Source: an uncultured Flavobacteriales bacterium (GTDB lineage: Bacteria > Bacteroidota > Bacteroidia > Flavobacteriales_E > Vicingaceae). From it: DNA of 34,812 bases. Below the pieces are notes generated by a model. It saw nothing but the letters and a program-made list of their open reading frames with translations, was not told the DNA's origin and did no database searches. Location: positions 1 to 34,812 of the forward strand of contig CAJQON010000043.1 of the NCBI GenBank assembly GCA_905479995.1. Direction: 5' to 3'. Numbering within the stretch: position 1 is the stretch's first letter; each line of letters starts with the position of its first letter. The position numbers and the translations under genes are program-made. This document shows positions 8,342 to 16,907 of the stretch, piece after piece.

Positions 8342-8581
8342 TTGAAAAAAAACACCAATACACCAGAAAACCAACCCAACAACCCACTTCATGGCGTTAA
8401 GCTAAGCGAGGTTCTTGAGTTTTTAGTAGAGAAATATGGTTGGGAAGAGCTCGGCTTAATGATTGATATACGTTGTTTTAACTATGATCCAACTATAAAA
8501 TCTAGCTTAACCTTCTTAAGAAGAACACCTTGGGCAAGAGAGAAAGTGGAGAAACTTTACATCAAAAGCAAAAACAAGTGA
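8342..8581 (+). CDS. VF530 family (DUF2132) small DNA-binding-like protein
   Basis: The 79-residue product matches the VF530/DUF2132 family almost end to end: [46 protein letters not shown] and [11 protein letters not shown] are the conserved blocks. A structure of the Vibrio member suggested DNA binding; the cellular role is not known. The frame must begin at TTG 8342, five bases after the helicase stop, because no ATG lies before the conserved NNPLHG block; this start is inferred from conservation. Its stop overlaps the next start in the four bases GTGA (8578-8581). Confidence 0.88.
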   Translation: MKKNTNTPENQPNNPLHGVKLSEVLEFLVEKYGWEELGLMIDIRCFNYDPTIKSSLTFLRRTPWAREKVEKLYIKSKNK

Positions 8582-9087
8582 GCAAGAGAGATTTAAAAAA
8601 ATACCTCAAATCACTCAAGAAGAAACAGCTCGAAGAGCAGATATTAGACCTATACACTCGATTTAAGCCTGTTAAAACCTATTACAACTTCGTATTTAAG
8701 CCAGATGAAGAAAAGCTCTTAGAAGATGCTAAATTTAAAATTAGTAAAGAGTATTTTCCAATAAATACTAGAAAGCCTAAAATGAGGAGGTCTGTGGCAC
8801 AAAAACTAATAAAACACTTTGTACAATTAGGAGTAGATCCTTACGTAATTACTGAGTTAATGTGTACTAATATTGAGCTCGCTCAAAAATTTACTGCTAA
8901 CAAACCCGTAAAACAAGATGCCTTTTACAAAAGCATACTAAACAGCTATGTTGAATTGGTTCGTTATGCCAATGAAAACGGAACGAGCAATAACTTTATG
9001 CCTCGAATTACCAGAATTCATAAAACTTCAGAAGATCAACATTGGATTAATTCAGAAGGTTTTTACAATGCCTTAAATCAACATTAA
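8578..9087 (+). CDS. DUF6155-like conserved protein
   Basis: The 169-residue product reads [20 protein letters not shown] from the GTG at 8578, which matches how this Bacteroidota/Firmicutes family (DUF6155) begins. A longer frame from 8530 would add 16 unrelated residues lying over the previous gene, so the GTG is preferred; GTGA shares bases with the upstream TGA, suggesting coupled translation. The protein is basic and mainly helical ([29 protein letters not shown]), with no signal peptide. Function is unknown. Its place behind a helicase and a DNA-binding-like protein hints at nucleic-acid work, but this is context only. Confidence 0.72.
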   Translation: MSKRDLKKYLKSLKKKQLEEQILDLYTRFKPVKTYYNFVFKPDEEKLLEDAKFKISKEYFPINTRKPKMRRSVAQKLIKHFVQLGVDPYVITELMCTNIELAQKFTANKPVKQDAFYKSILNSYVELVRYANENGTSNNFMPRITRIHKTSEDQHWINSEGFYNALNQH

Positions 9088-10059
9088 ATGCAGCCTAATA
9101 TTGAAGCTTTTGTGTTAAAGGCTATGGGTGCATCTGCAATCATATCAGAGCAAAACATACAATCCTTGTGGAGTGGTTACGGATCTATTAAACGCTTAAC
9201 ACTCCAAGGTGGTGAGTTAAATTCAGTTATCATAAAACACATCAATCCTCCAAAAAACGTTAATCATCCCAGAGGATGGAATACCGATCAATCTCATGCC
9301 AGAAAGTTAGAGTCTTATAATGTTGAGACTTACTGGTACGAACACTACAATTCATTGCTTACGTTAGGTTCTCGATTACCAAAATGTTTTGCGACTGAAC
9401 AAATGGGAGAGGAACAAGTAATTTTATTAGAAGATTTAGATGTAGTTGGTTTCCCCATCCGTAAAGAAAAACTTACAATAGAAGAAGTAAAACTTTGTTT
9501 AAAATGGTTGGCTAACTTTCATGCACAATTTATGGGAGTGGAACCTGAAGGATTATGGAAAATAGGAACCTATTGGCATTTGGCAACTAGACCAGACGAA
9601 TTCAAAGCCATAAATCATCATGCTTTAAAAACTAGTGCTGCTGCTTTAGATCAAAAACTAAACAACTGCAAATACAAAACATTAGTACATGGAGATGCTA
9701 AAGTGGCTAACTTCTGCTTTAGTGTTGATGGAGAGTCAGTCGCTGCAGTTGATTTTCAATACGTTGGAGGTGGTTGTGGAATTAAAGATGTAGTTTATTT
9801 ATTGGGTAGTTGTTTATCCGATAAAGAATGTGAACAGCATGAAACTCTACTCTTAGATTATTACTTTCGTGAACTAGAAATCACTTTAAGTAAAACTAAT
9901 AACTACTTAAATTTCAAAAATATACATCTCGAATGGGAATCGCTTTATGCAGTTGCTTGGACAGACTTTACACGTTTCTTAATGGGATGGATGCCCACAC
10001 ATCAAAAGATAAATGCTTACAGTTTAAAGTTAATGAAACAAGCCATTAACAAGAGTTAG
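9088..10059 (+). CDS. Small-molecule kinase of the APH / CHK (EcKinase-like) family
   Basis: The 323-residue product has the aminoglycoside-phosphotransferase-like kinase fold. The catalytic loop [11 protein letters not shown] places His201-Gly202-Asp203 and Asn208, and VDFQYVGGG gives the metal-binding Asp222. [10 protein letters not shown] marks the hinge. This subgroup resembles choline/ethanolamine and ecdysteroid-kinase-like enzymes (DUF1679/CHK), which phosphorylate hydroxyl groups on small molecules; the substrate is not evident. The ATG follows the preceding TAA with no gap. It ends the helicase operon and its stop overlaps that of the convergent secreted-protein gene by four bases. 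An antibiotic-resistance role is not supported. Confidence 0.85.
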   Translation: MQPNIEAFVLKAMGASAIISEQNIQSLWSGYGSIKRLTLQGGELNSVIIKHINPPKNVNHPRGWNTDQSHARKLESYNVETYWYEHYNSLLTLGSRLPKCFATEQMGEEQVILLEDLDVVGFPIRKEKLTIEEVKLCLKWLANFHAQFMGVEPEGLWKIGTYWHLATRPDEFKAINHHALKTSAAALDQKLNNCKYKTLVHGDAKVANFCFSVDGESVAAVDFQYVGGGCGIKDVVYLLGSCLSDKECEQHETLLLDYYFRELEITLSKTNNYLNFKNIHLEWESLYAVAWTDFTRFLMGWMPTHQKINAYSLKLMKQAINKS

Positions 10060-11342
10060 TAAAGCATTTCGGCAACAGCACTTTCAAATCGAGACTTCGT
10101 ATACTTTTCCAAGACTATCTTTTCCGTATCATTTTCGCCTACAACAACTTCCTTGTAACCCATAATGGCATTATCATCCTTTAAAGAATAGGCCAGTATT
10201 AGTACTTTTTCACCCGTAGGTATTCCCATTGCTTTATACTGGTCTTTATGGTTAGAACTTGCATAAGCAGGCATAACCGACTCAATGTCTCTAAAAACAA
10301 CACGAACAGAAACGGGCTCTTTAGTGTCAACCACAACAGCCAATGCGCTCGTTGACTTAGCATCATAAAAACGATCGCAATTAATCCAACCCAGCTTACC
10401 TGCCGACAACTGGTAAAAAGTCTCATCTCCTTCATCTTCATACCAAGCTGCATCTTCTTCATATTCAAGCGGAGAATCCCAAACTGTTGTAGCTATTGTC
10501 GGATCTCCGAATTCATCTTCAGACATTACAGTACGCTCTGAAATAGATGATGGACTTGTTTCACTTAAATAAACTGGTTCACTTTTATTGACTTCCCAGT
10601 TAACAGCACCATCTCTACTAGCTCCATAGTAGGTAAACATATCTTTAAAATTTTGCTTGGTCTTTAATTGTACCTGGTAGTTTGTTCCATTACTTAATTG
10701 TAAAGGCTCACCATCTAATTTCGCTTCAATGTAAAATGAACCTCCTGTTTCTAACATTTTATCACTAGAGTGGGTAGTAAGATTAGCATAAATCAATGAC
10801 TTTTTATCGGCAAACTCCCAAATACAAATGTCAACATTACCTGTTTTAACTTGTTGTCCTTCCAGCGTTTCAAATGCTCCAGCCGGAAACGAAAAAGTAT
10901 TGCCATTATCGGTGTAAATTGTTTTGGGTTGGTTTGCAGTATAAGAATAGCATTGGCGGTATTTTTCTTCTAAATTAATTTCTCCACTAATGGCATAAAG
11001 CGCTTTTGGCTTACGAATATGCAATAATGGGAACTCTCCACCATATTGAATTACAACATTTTCTAGGGCTAAGCCTTGCTCTGTAACAAAGTATTGTTGT
11101 AAGATTAACGCTCTTTCTTTTGCCATTTTCAGCAATCGTTGGTACTGGTAAGTACTTCTTTCTTTTGTATCAATAAATTGAAAGAAGTGATTGTTGTCGT
11201 CATTCATTGCGTAATAGGTTTTAGTAACAACAGCTTTATTCGCAGATGTTAAACCAGTAAAATGATTGAATACAATTGTTGATGTTTGACTAAATATTGG
11301 GAAAGAGATTAGTACAGCAATGCAAAGAAATAGGTTTCTCAT
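10056..11342 (-). CDS. Secreted hypothetical protein with OmpA-like N-terminal stretch
   Basis: The 428-residue product has a signal peptide ([16 protein letters not shown], cut after about residue 19). Around residues 55-85 it reads [19 protein letters not shown] and then a VVIQYGG, which recalls the helix-strand part of OmpA/MotB peptidoglycan-binding domains, but the domain is not complete. The middle ([30 protein letters not shown]) is a beta-rich region seen in other Bacteroidota surface proteins. A long acidic stretch with Glu, Asp and Tyr ([19 protein letters not shown]) follows. I do not recognise a function. It is probably periplasmic or outer-membrane associated, and is transcribed singly. 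Confidence 0.7.
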   Translation of the reverse strand: MRNLFLCIAVLISFPIFSQTSTIVFNHFTGLTSANKAVVTKTYYAMNDDNNHFFQFIDTKERSTYQYQRLLKMAKERALILQQYFVTEQGLALENVVIQYGGEFPLLHIRKPKALYAISGEINLEEKYRQCYSYTANQPKTIYTDNGNTFSFPAGAFETLEGQQVKTGNVDICIWEFADKKSLIYANLTTHSSDKMLETGGSFYIEAKLDGEPLQLSNGTNYQVQLKTKQNFKDMFTYYGASRDGAVNWEVNKSEPVYLSETSPSSISERTVMSEDEFGDPTIATTVWDSPLEYEEDAAWYEDEGDETFYQLSAGKLGWINCDRFYDAKSTSALAVVVDTKEPVSVRVVFRDIESVMPAYASSNHKDQYKAMGIPTGEKVLILAYSLKDDNAIMGYKEVVVGENDTEKIVLEKYTKSRFESAVAEMLY

Positions 11343-11442
11343 AGCGGAGTGGTTTAAATGAATAGTGCCTTGAATTATAACTAGTTAACGTTAATGCGTG
11401 TTGTTTTATTGTTGATGGTCTAGAAAATTAAAATCGATTAAT

Positions 11443-11450
11443 TATTTTTG
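11443..11450 (+). promoter_or_regulatory. TAnnTTTG -7 box for the HEXXH/YD-repeat gene
   Basis: TATTTTTG lies 28 bases before the ATG at 11479 in the divergent gap between 11342 and 11479. Confidence 0.45.
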
Positions 11451-11478
11451 AATACATAGATAAACCTTGTTAACTTAA

Positions 11479-14400
11479 ATGATCCAAGAAACAAATCCTA
11501 TTATTGAAGATGAAAACAAATGGATGTGGCTTCCAAAGCGGCACATCTTACACCTCATTAGTTTTTATGCTTTAGTATATCTAATAATGATGTTCTTTTC
11601 CTTGCCTTTATTTGGTGAAGACCCTTGGTTTTGGCCCTTTTTATTGTTGGCTCCAATTATTCCATTGTGGCAATCTAATATTCTAGCCAATTCAGCCAAT
11701 AAAAGAGTATTTCATATTCACTCTAGAGGAATATATGGTGTATGTATGGCCTTTGCTGTAGAGATACGCAGATACATACTCTTTAAAGAATTTGAGTTTT
11801 TTCATATCGTATTTATATTCTTTTTACTTATCGTATTTAGTGGCGTTTATTCTTTACCACTTTATTTTACCAAAAGGAATTTCTTTACCGATAAAAAAAA
11901 ATACTTCCTTCAATTTTTTAATTACATCTCACCAGCCCCAATTTGCTTTACGCTTTACTTTGTTATTACTACAGCAGGTTGGTTAAACCCGCATAGGGGA
12001 GAACTACTGCATTGGAGTGATGATATGAACATGAGTTTTGAAGACTTTAAAGGACATCCTAATTTATTTTCTGAATATGCAGCTGCAATAAGGTCTGATA
12101 TTGACACAGAATTTGATGACAACGGCCAACTTAAAAGCTTAAATGCAGTTTGTATGTTAGATCAAACTTGGGTAAATCCTTGGGATAAAGACGAAAGCTA
12201 TTTTTTACTACAACACGAAGTTTACCACTTTAACATTACTGAAATGGTTACCAGAATGGCACGAAAAGCTGTTTATGAAGCGATACAAAACGAAGCTACC
12301 AAATACGAAATAGAACAACTTATTTTAGATCATAGAATTTTGCTTGATGAAACCCAAGACAAATATGACTTTGAAACAGATCATAGCCTAATTATAGATG
12401 CACAAAGTCGTTGGCAATATGTGGTAGATAGTACGCTATCTGATTTAGATGCTTATTGGAACTCGAATATGTTTAAGCAAAACGCTAACAACACCAATAC
12501 AAAGTACTATAGAAGTTGTACGATAAACGAACAATTAGATGTGGTGGGCAGAAACGCATTACTTCCAAATGAAGAACTTTATGCTAAACATTATAAGTTT
12601 AGTTATAACGACAACAAAGAACTTAAAAAAATAGCTTACTACAAAAACGGTAAATTAACTAAAGATGAGTTTTTTGGTGCTGCTATAGTCAGAGTAAAAA
12701 CTACAAAAGCTGGGACTAGTTGGAGTTATTACGATAAAAACAATGTTAAGACATTAGGTGAAAACGGATATCATAAAAAGGAATATGACACTTCAAAAAA
12801 GTACGAAACAACCTTAAAATATTTCGATGTAGAAGACAATCAAATAGAACATTCTAATGGTTATTATACCATGAAGATATCACTCGATACATTACAGCGA
12901 ATGTCTGACAAATATTATTTAGACAAAAAGGAGAATAGAATAAAGAATACCAAAGGGTTTTATCATAGAAAGTATTATTATAAAAAGAACGAGCTTTTTT
13001 CTTACAAAGACCGAAACTATGGCCCAAACCATAAACCTATAAACAATGCTGATGGAGAATATGAAAACTACTATGAATATAATGAAGTTGGCAACATTAC
13101 AAAAGCTTGGTCAAAAAACACAAAAGGGAAGTTTGTATATACAAACGGGCATGCCATAATTGAATACATCTACAATGAATTAGGTGTTTATGTAGCTGCT
13201 ATTTTAATGGATGAAAACAACAATTGGGCAGAGGATGAAAAAGGAATCGCTAAATATGATTTTTTAGAAGATCGTTTTGGCAACATTAACAGAAGAACTT
13301 ATTACAATAGCAACAAAGTATTAACGAACAATGAAAATGGTATTGCTACCTCATTGAACCGTTACAACAAAAAAGGTGAATTACTTTCAGTAGGAAATTA
13401 TGATACTGGATCTTTGTTGATTTTTGATGAAGACGGTTATGGTAAAGTAGCGTATAAATATGATTCTTTAGGTCGAAAAAAATACATTGTTAATTACAAC
13501 GGTTACGACAACCCTTTTAAGTCTAGTGCAGCAGGGCCAATAGAGTCATTAACGTACGATAGCCTTGATCACGTTATTAGGGGAGACTTTTTAAATGTTT
13601 ATTACCAGCCCGACACATCTTTAAAAGGAGTAAGTCATTACAAACGTTTGGCTGACGACAATAACAACGCTATCGAAATAAAATACTTTGATGAAAAAGA
13701 TAGTCTTGTACCTGTAAATTTAGGGGTTGCAATATTTAGGTATAAATATGATAAAAACAACAATAAAATAAAAACCAGTTACTTTACTGTAAACGATCAA
13801 CCAGCCTATTCTGATCAAGGTGCATCGGTAAATCTTTATAAATATGATAAAGCTGGCAATATGACTGAACGATCATACCTTGACACTAACGGAGTACCCA
13901 TAGAGTATGACGATTATGCCAAATTAAAATACAAGTACGATGACAACGGTAATATGATAGAGTGTCGTTATTACAACTGGAATAACCAACTTATGAATAG
14001 TGGCTTAGCTATACTAAAACAAGGTTACGATGCTACTAATAATTTGTTGTATCAAAGCGAATACACTAGGTATGAGGAAGGTATAATTAAACGCAATTAT
14101 AAATACGATAAACTTGGAAATGAAATCGCTTTATGGTTTACCACCACCAATAACCAACCAATAACAAAAACGGATAACATACATCGCTATAAATACCAGT
14201 ATAAAAACAAATTATATATGGGAGAATCCTATTACGGTGTTAATGGAAGATTAATAGAAAATGAAAGCGGAATTGCCCGCGTAAAAATAATTAGGAACGA
14301 GAAAGGAATAGCAACTAAAAGAAAAACCTACGGAAAAAACAATCAATTAAAAAAAGATGAAGCTACGGGCTATGCAATGTTAAAATACTTATACGATCCA

Positions 14401-14727
14401 TACAAACGAATTATAGAAGAGAACTACTATGACAATAAACAAGAATTAATAGAATTCAACGATTTTTATACTACTGTAAAGTACAATCGAGACAATAGTG
14501 GAAACATTTTAAAAACACACTTCTATAATACCGAAGGAGAGTTAGTTGAAGATGAAAATGGAGTAGCATTATATGTCTCAACTTACAACAGAAACGGAGT
14601 AAGCAATGGTACTGATGAATATGACCTATCTGAAGCTTTAGAATATTTAATGATAGAAGAAGAGATGTCGGATGAGGCGTTGAATGAATTGTTAGATTTA
14701 CTTGAAGAAGAAGGCGAGGAGATTTAA
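11479..14727 (+). CDS. Membrane protein with DUF922-like HEXXH domain and about fifteen YD-like repeats
   Basis: The 1082-residue product has three parts. Residues about 20-170 hold roughly four hydrophobic segments (for example FHIVFIFFLLIVFSGVYSL). Residues about 175-330 resemble DUF922-type metallopeptidase-like domains of Bacteroidota: HWSDDMNMSFEDFKG, a TWVNP, then LLQHEVYHFNITE, with the zinc motif His246-Glu247-x-x-His250 and Glu255 as possible third ligand. Residues about 370-1045 are tandem repeats of 34-40 residues with the pattern Y-x-Y-D-x-x-G-N followed by an NQP or NGxL loop (YKYDKAGNMTERSY; YKYDDNGNMIECRY), like RHS/YD or wall-repeat sheets. The last 30 residues are strongly acidic. 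A membrane-anchored protease with a long beta-rich exposed region is the simplest reading; topology and substrate are unknown. It is transcribed singly, divergent from 11342. Confidence 0.8.
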   Translation: MIQETNPIIEDENKWMWLPKRHILHLISFYALVYLIMMFFSLPLFGEDPWFWPFLLLAPIIPLWQSNILANSANKRVFHIHSRGIYGVCMAFAVEIRRYILFKEFEFFHIVFIFFLLIVFSGVYSLPLYFTKRNFFTDKKKYFLQFFNYISPAPICFTLYFVITTAGWLNPHRGELLHWSDDMNMSFEDFKGHPNLFSEYAAAIRSDIDTEFDDNGQLKSLNAVCMLDQTWVNPWDKDESYFLLQHEVYHFNITEMVTRMARKAVYEAIQNEATKYEIEQLILDHRILLDETQDKYDFETDHSLIIDAQSRWQYVVDSTLSDLDAYWNSNMFKQNANNTNTKYYRSCTINEQLDVVGRNALLPNEELYAKHYKFSYNDNKELKKIAYYKNGKLTKDEFFGAAIVRVKTTKAGTSWSYYDKNNVKTLGENGYHKKEYDTSKKYETTLKYFDVEDNQIEHSNGYYTMKISLDTLQRMSDKYYLDKKENRIKNTKGFYHRKYYYKKNELFSYKDRNYGPNHKPINNADGEYENYYEYNEVGNITKAWSKNTKGKFVYTNGHAIIEYIYNELGVYVAAILMDENNNWAEDEKGIAKYDFLEDRFGNINRRTYYNSNKVLTNNENGIATSLNRYNKKGELLSVGNYDTGSLLIFDEDGYGKVAYKYDSLGRKKYIVNYNGYDNPFKSSAAGPIESLTYDSLDHVIRGDFLNVYYQPDTSLKGVSHYKRLADDNNNAIEIKYFDEKDSLVPVNLGVAIFRYKYDKNNNKIKTSYFTVNDQPAYSDQGASVNLYKYDKAGNMTERSYLDTNGVPIEYDDYAKLKYKYDDNGNMIECRYYNWNNQLMNSGLAILKQGYDATNNLLYQSEYTRYEEGIIKRNYKYDKLGNEIALWFTTTNNQPITKTDNIHRYKYQYKNKLYMGESYYGVNGRLIENESGIARVKIIRNEKGIATKRKTYGKNNQLKKDEATGYAMLKYLYDPYKRIIEENYYDNKQELIEFNDFYTTVKYNRDNSGNILKTHFYNTEGELVEDENGVALYVSTYNRNGVSNGTDEYDLSEALEYLMIEEEMSDEALNELLDLLEEEGEEI

Positions 14728-14830
14728 CACTTTTAAAAACCTTTAATATATCCTTATTGTCATCTAACTGACTTTTAAACGGTATATTTTCTCACTACCT
14801 TTATGAATCGATAAAATAATTAACGTTATA

Positions 14831-15343
14831 ATGAAACTAAAACTATCTACAAAGCAAGACATTGATGCTATAATGAGCATTATAAAGGACGCTCAAAACT
14901 ATTTAGCTAATCTTGGAATAGACCAGTGGCAAGATGGCTATCCGAATGAAGAGCAAATTCAATTAGACATTTCCAATAAAGACAGCTATGTTATAGTAGA
15001 CGATATGGAAAGGGTTATGGCCACAACAGTATTCACAACAAAAGAAGAACCTACTTACCAAACAATAGAAGGAAATTGGAAAACGAAAGGAACGGTTTTA
15101 TATGGTGTTATTCACCGATTGGCTGTTAGCGATAATTTTAGAAGTTGTGGTATTGCAAATTTTGTTTTTGAAGAATGTGAGGCTAGATTAAAAAAAATGA
15201 ATGCTGATAGCTTAAGAATTGATACACACAGACAAAACAAGGGAATGCAATACCTTATGGATAAAATGGGGTATGCCTATTGCGGCATTATTTACGTTAC
15301 CAATGGTGACGAACGCTTAGCCTATGAAAAGCTACTTCAATAA
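14831..15343 (+). CDS. GNAT family N-acetyltransferase
   Basis: The 170-residue product has the GNAT fold: N-terminal STKQDIDAIMSIIKDA, and motif A as IHRLAVSDNFRSCGIANFVFEE with the acetyl-CoA pyrophosphate-binding Arg-x-x-Gly-x-Ala loop, then a Gly-Tyr near YLMDKMGYAYCG. Members acetylate amines on small molecules or protein N-termini; the substrate is open. It begins after a gap of 103 bases, with a near-consensus TACCTTTA box about 30 bases upstream, and probably heads the run of genes to 16731, with 18 bases to the next gene. Confidence 0.88.
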   Translation: MKLKLSTKQDIDAIMSIIKDAQNYLANLGIDQWQDGYPNEEQIQLDISNKDSYVIVDDMERVMATTVFTTKEEPTYQTIEGNWKTKGTVLYGVIHRLAVSDNFRSCGIANFVFEECEARLKKMNADSLRIDTHRQNKGMQYLMDKMGYAYCGIIYVTNGDERLAYEKLLQ

Positions 15344-15361
15344 CACTAAAACAGATAGATT

Positions 15362-15631
15362 ATGAGCAGATTAATTGATAACATTAAAAGCTACTTTGCT
15401 AAAAAAGAAAGCAATGATCAAACCGAAAACGCTCCTATTGGAATGTGTCCTATTTGTTGGGGACACAACGAGTGGGATGGACAATATTATGAAGTGATTA
15501 AAGACAAACATTCTATACCAGGAAAGGATATTTATGAAAGCTTTATCAGTAAAATAGCAGATGAGCACGTAAACACTTCTCATCAACATGAAGACAAATA
15601 CATTTGCACAACTTGTGACAAAGAAATTTAA
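15362..15631 (+). CDS. Small four-cysteine zinc-ribbon-like protein
   Basis: The 89-residue product has CPIC near residue 29-32 and CTTC near the C-terminus (IC-TTCDKEI), a two-knuckle pattern that would hold one zinc ion. Between them lies a conserved-looking stretch (WGHNEWDGQYYEVIKDKHSI, then DEHVNTSHQHEDKY) with several His. There is no signal peptide. Similar short proteins occur next to redox genes in Bacteroidota, but I know of no assigned role. It lies nine bases before the FMN reductase gene, so co-expression is likely. Confidence 0.75.
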   Translation: MSRLIDNIKSYFAKKESNDQTENAPIGMCPICWGHNEWDGQYYEVIKDKHSIPGKDIYESFISKIADEHVNTSHQHEDKYICTTCDKEI

Positions 15632-15640
15632 AATAATACC

Positions 15641-16255
15641 ATGAAAATAGTAGCATTTGCTGGAAGTAATAGTAAAAAATCCATTAACAAAAGTTTAGCT
15701 ACTTATGCTAGTTCGTTGTTTGAGGGAGCCAATACCAATTTACTTGACTTAAATGATTATGAAGTTACTCTTTATAGTATTGATAAAGAAGAAGTTGATG
15801 GAATACCATTGCCTATCAAACAATTGGCAAGTCAGTTAGATGAAGCTGATTTGATTATCATTTCATTAGCTGAACACAATGGAACCTATAGCGTAGCATT
15901 TAAAAATGTTTACGATTGGTTGTCTCGAATTACAGATAGAAAAACATTTGGAAATAAGCCAATACTATTAATGGCGACTTCTCCAGGTAGCAGAGGTGGC
16001 ATTGGAGTTTTATCGGCTGCTCATGAAAGATTTCCTAGAGATGGAAGCGAAATATTAGACGTATTTTCTTTGCCTAGTTTTTACGAAAATTTTAATGCAG
16101 ATAAAGGTATTACAAGCACTGAATTACGAACAGAACTCATTAAAAAAGTGAATACAATAAAATACAAACAGTTTAGCAGTTTTTATAAAGATGATAGCTT
16201 TACTTGTGGCATCGATACTACAAAAGATGATGCTGGAGATGCCATTGAATATTAA
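15641..16255 (+). CDS. NADPH-dependent FMN reductase family protein
   Basis: The 204-residue product has the flavodoxin-like fold of NADPH-dependent FMN/quinone/azo reductases: the phosphate-binding loop FAGSNSKKSINKSLA at the N-terminus, LIIISLAEHNGTYSVAFKNV with the EHN/Y flavin loop, DWLSR, and LLMATSPGSRGGIGVL. It would reduce free FMN, quinones or other acceptors with NAD(P)H in the cytoplasm. The C-terminal 35 residues go a little beyond the usual fold. Neighbours (zinc ribbon, OsmC) point to handling of electrophiles or peroxides. Confidence 0.88.
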   Translation: MKIVAFAGSNSKKSINKSLATYASSLFEGANTNLLDLNDYEVTLYSIDKEEVDGIPLPIKQLASQLDEADLIIISLAEHNGTYSVAFKNVYDWLSRITDRKTFGNKPILLMATSPGSRGGIGVLSAAHERFPRDGSEILDVFSLPSFYENFNADKGITSTELRTELIKKVNTIKYKQFSSFYKDDSFTCGIDTTKDDAGDAIEY

Positions 16256-16278
16256 CAAATAACCCTTAAAATAAAGAT

Positions 16279-16731
16279 ATGTCAGAACACGTAGAAACAT
16301 TTAAAGCAACAGCAATTGGTAAAGGATGGCCAACAACAGTAGCAATTTCAGGCACAGAATTTACGCTGCAATTAGACGAGCCTGTTGAAGACGGAGGAAC
16401 AAACAGTGGAGCCAATCCAATGCAATACTTTGCAGCATCATTAGTAGGATGTCAAAATGAGCAAGCACAAGTTGTGGCAGATGAACTTTCAGTAACATTA
16501 TCGAAAATAGAAATTGACTTAGCTATAGATTTAGATTTGGCTGGTTTTATGGGTATGGCACAAAACTCTGATGGAAGCTATAAGCGAGTAAACTTAAATG
16601 CAACAGTTTTTGGAAAAATAACAAATGAACAAGTTCAAGAATTGGGTAAAAAAGTAGATGCTCGTTGTCCTATTTTAGCATTATTACGAAGTAGTGGTTG
16701 TAAAATTGAAAGTGCATGGAGTAAGGCATAG
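16279..16731 (+). CDS. OsmC/Ohr family protein
   Basis: The 150-residue product matches the OsmC family: NPMQYFAASLVGCQNEQAQV gives the first conserved Cys on the central helix, and CPILALLRSSGCKIES the second. These two thiols reduce organic hydroperoxides in Ohr and OsmC; in many OsmC-like proteins the activity is kept. Length is normal for the family. It is the last gene of the 14831-16731 run, 23 bases after the FMN reductase, and no strong terminator follows. Confidence 0.9.
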   Translation: MSEHVETFKATAIGKGWPTTVAISGTEFTLQLDEPVEDGGTNSGANPMQYFAASLVGCQNEQAQVVADELSVTLSKIEIDLAIDLDLAGFMGMAQNSDGSYKRVNLNATVFGKITNEQVQELGKKVDARCPILALLRSSGCKIESAWSKA

Positions 16732-16877
16732 GTATAATATAGATAGTTATACTAAACTTATCACTGTATAATGCTTTTTTGTTGGTTTTTTAAAACAAGT
16801 TTTTTTTATTTTAAAAGACCTACTTTTTTTGTGGAAACAACTTAATAAGTTTCTTTTTATAGCTAGTATTAATAGCT

Positions 16878-16885
16878 TATTTTTG
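16878..16885 (+). promoter_or_regulatory. TAnnTTTG -7 box for the SprB-repeat gene
   Basis: TATTTTTG lies 22 bases before the ATG at 16908, in the 176-base gap after the OsmC gene. Confidence 0.45.
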
Positions 16886-16907
16886 CTTTTTCTAAAAACT
16901 ATCTATC

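Noticed and set aside
8530-8577. Longer start for the DUF6155-like protein
   Set aside because: The extra residues are the out-of-frame end of the VF530-like gene; the GTG at 8578 gives the family start [10 protein letters not shown].
9088-10059. Aminoglycoside resistance gene
   Set aside because: The HGD/DFQ motifs are shared by the whole kinase superfamily; the flanking sequence fits the CHK/EcKinase-like branch and the gene sits in a housekeeping-like operon.
10199-10468. Minus-strand frame inside 10056-11342
   Set aside because: Out-of-frame shadow of the secreted protein; no start or composition support.
16735-16760. Terminator hairpin after the OsmC gene
   Set aside because: The GTATAA/TTATAC stem is only 6 bp, AT-only apart from the ends, and no T-run follows closely.
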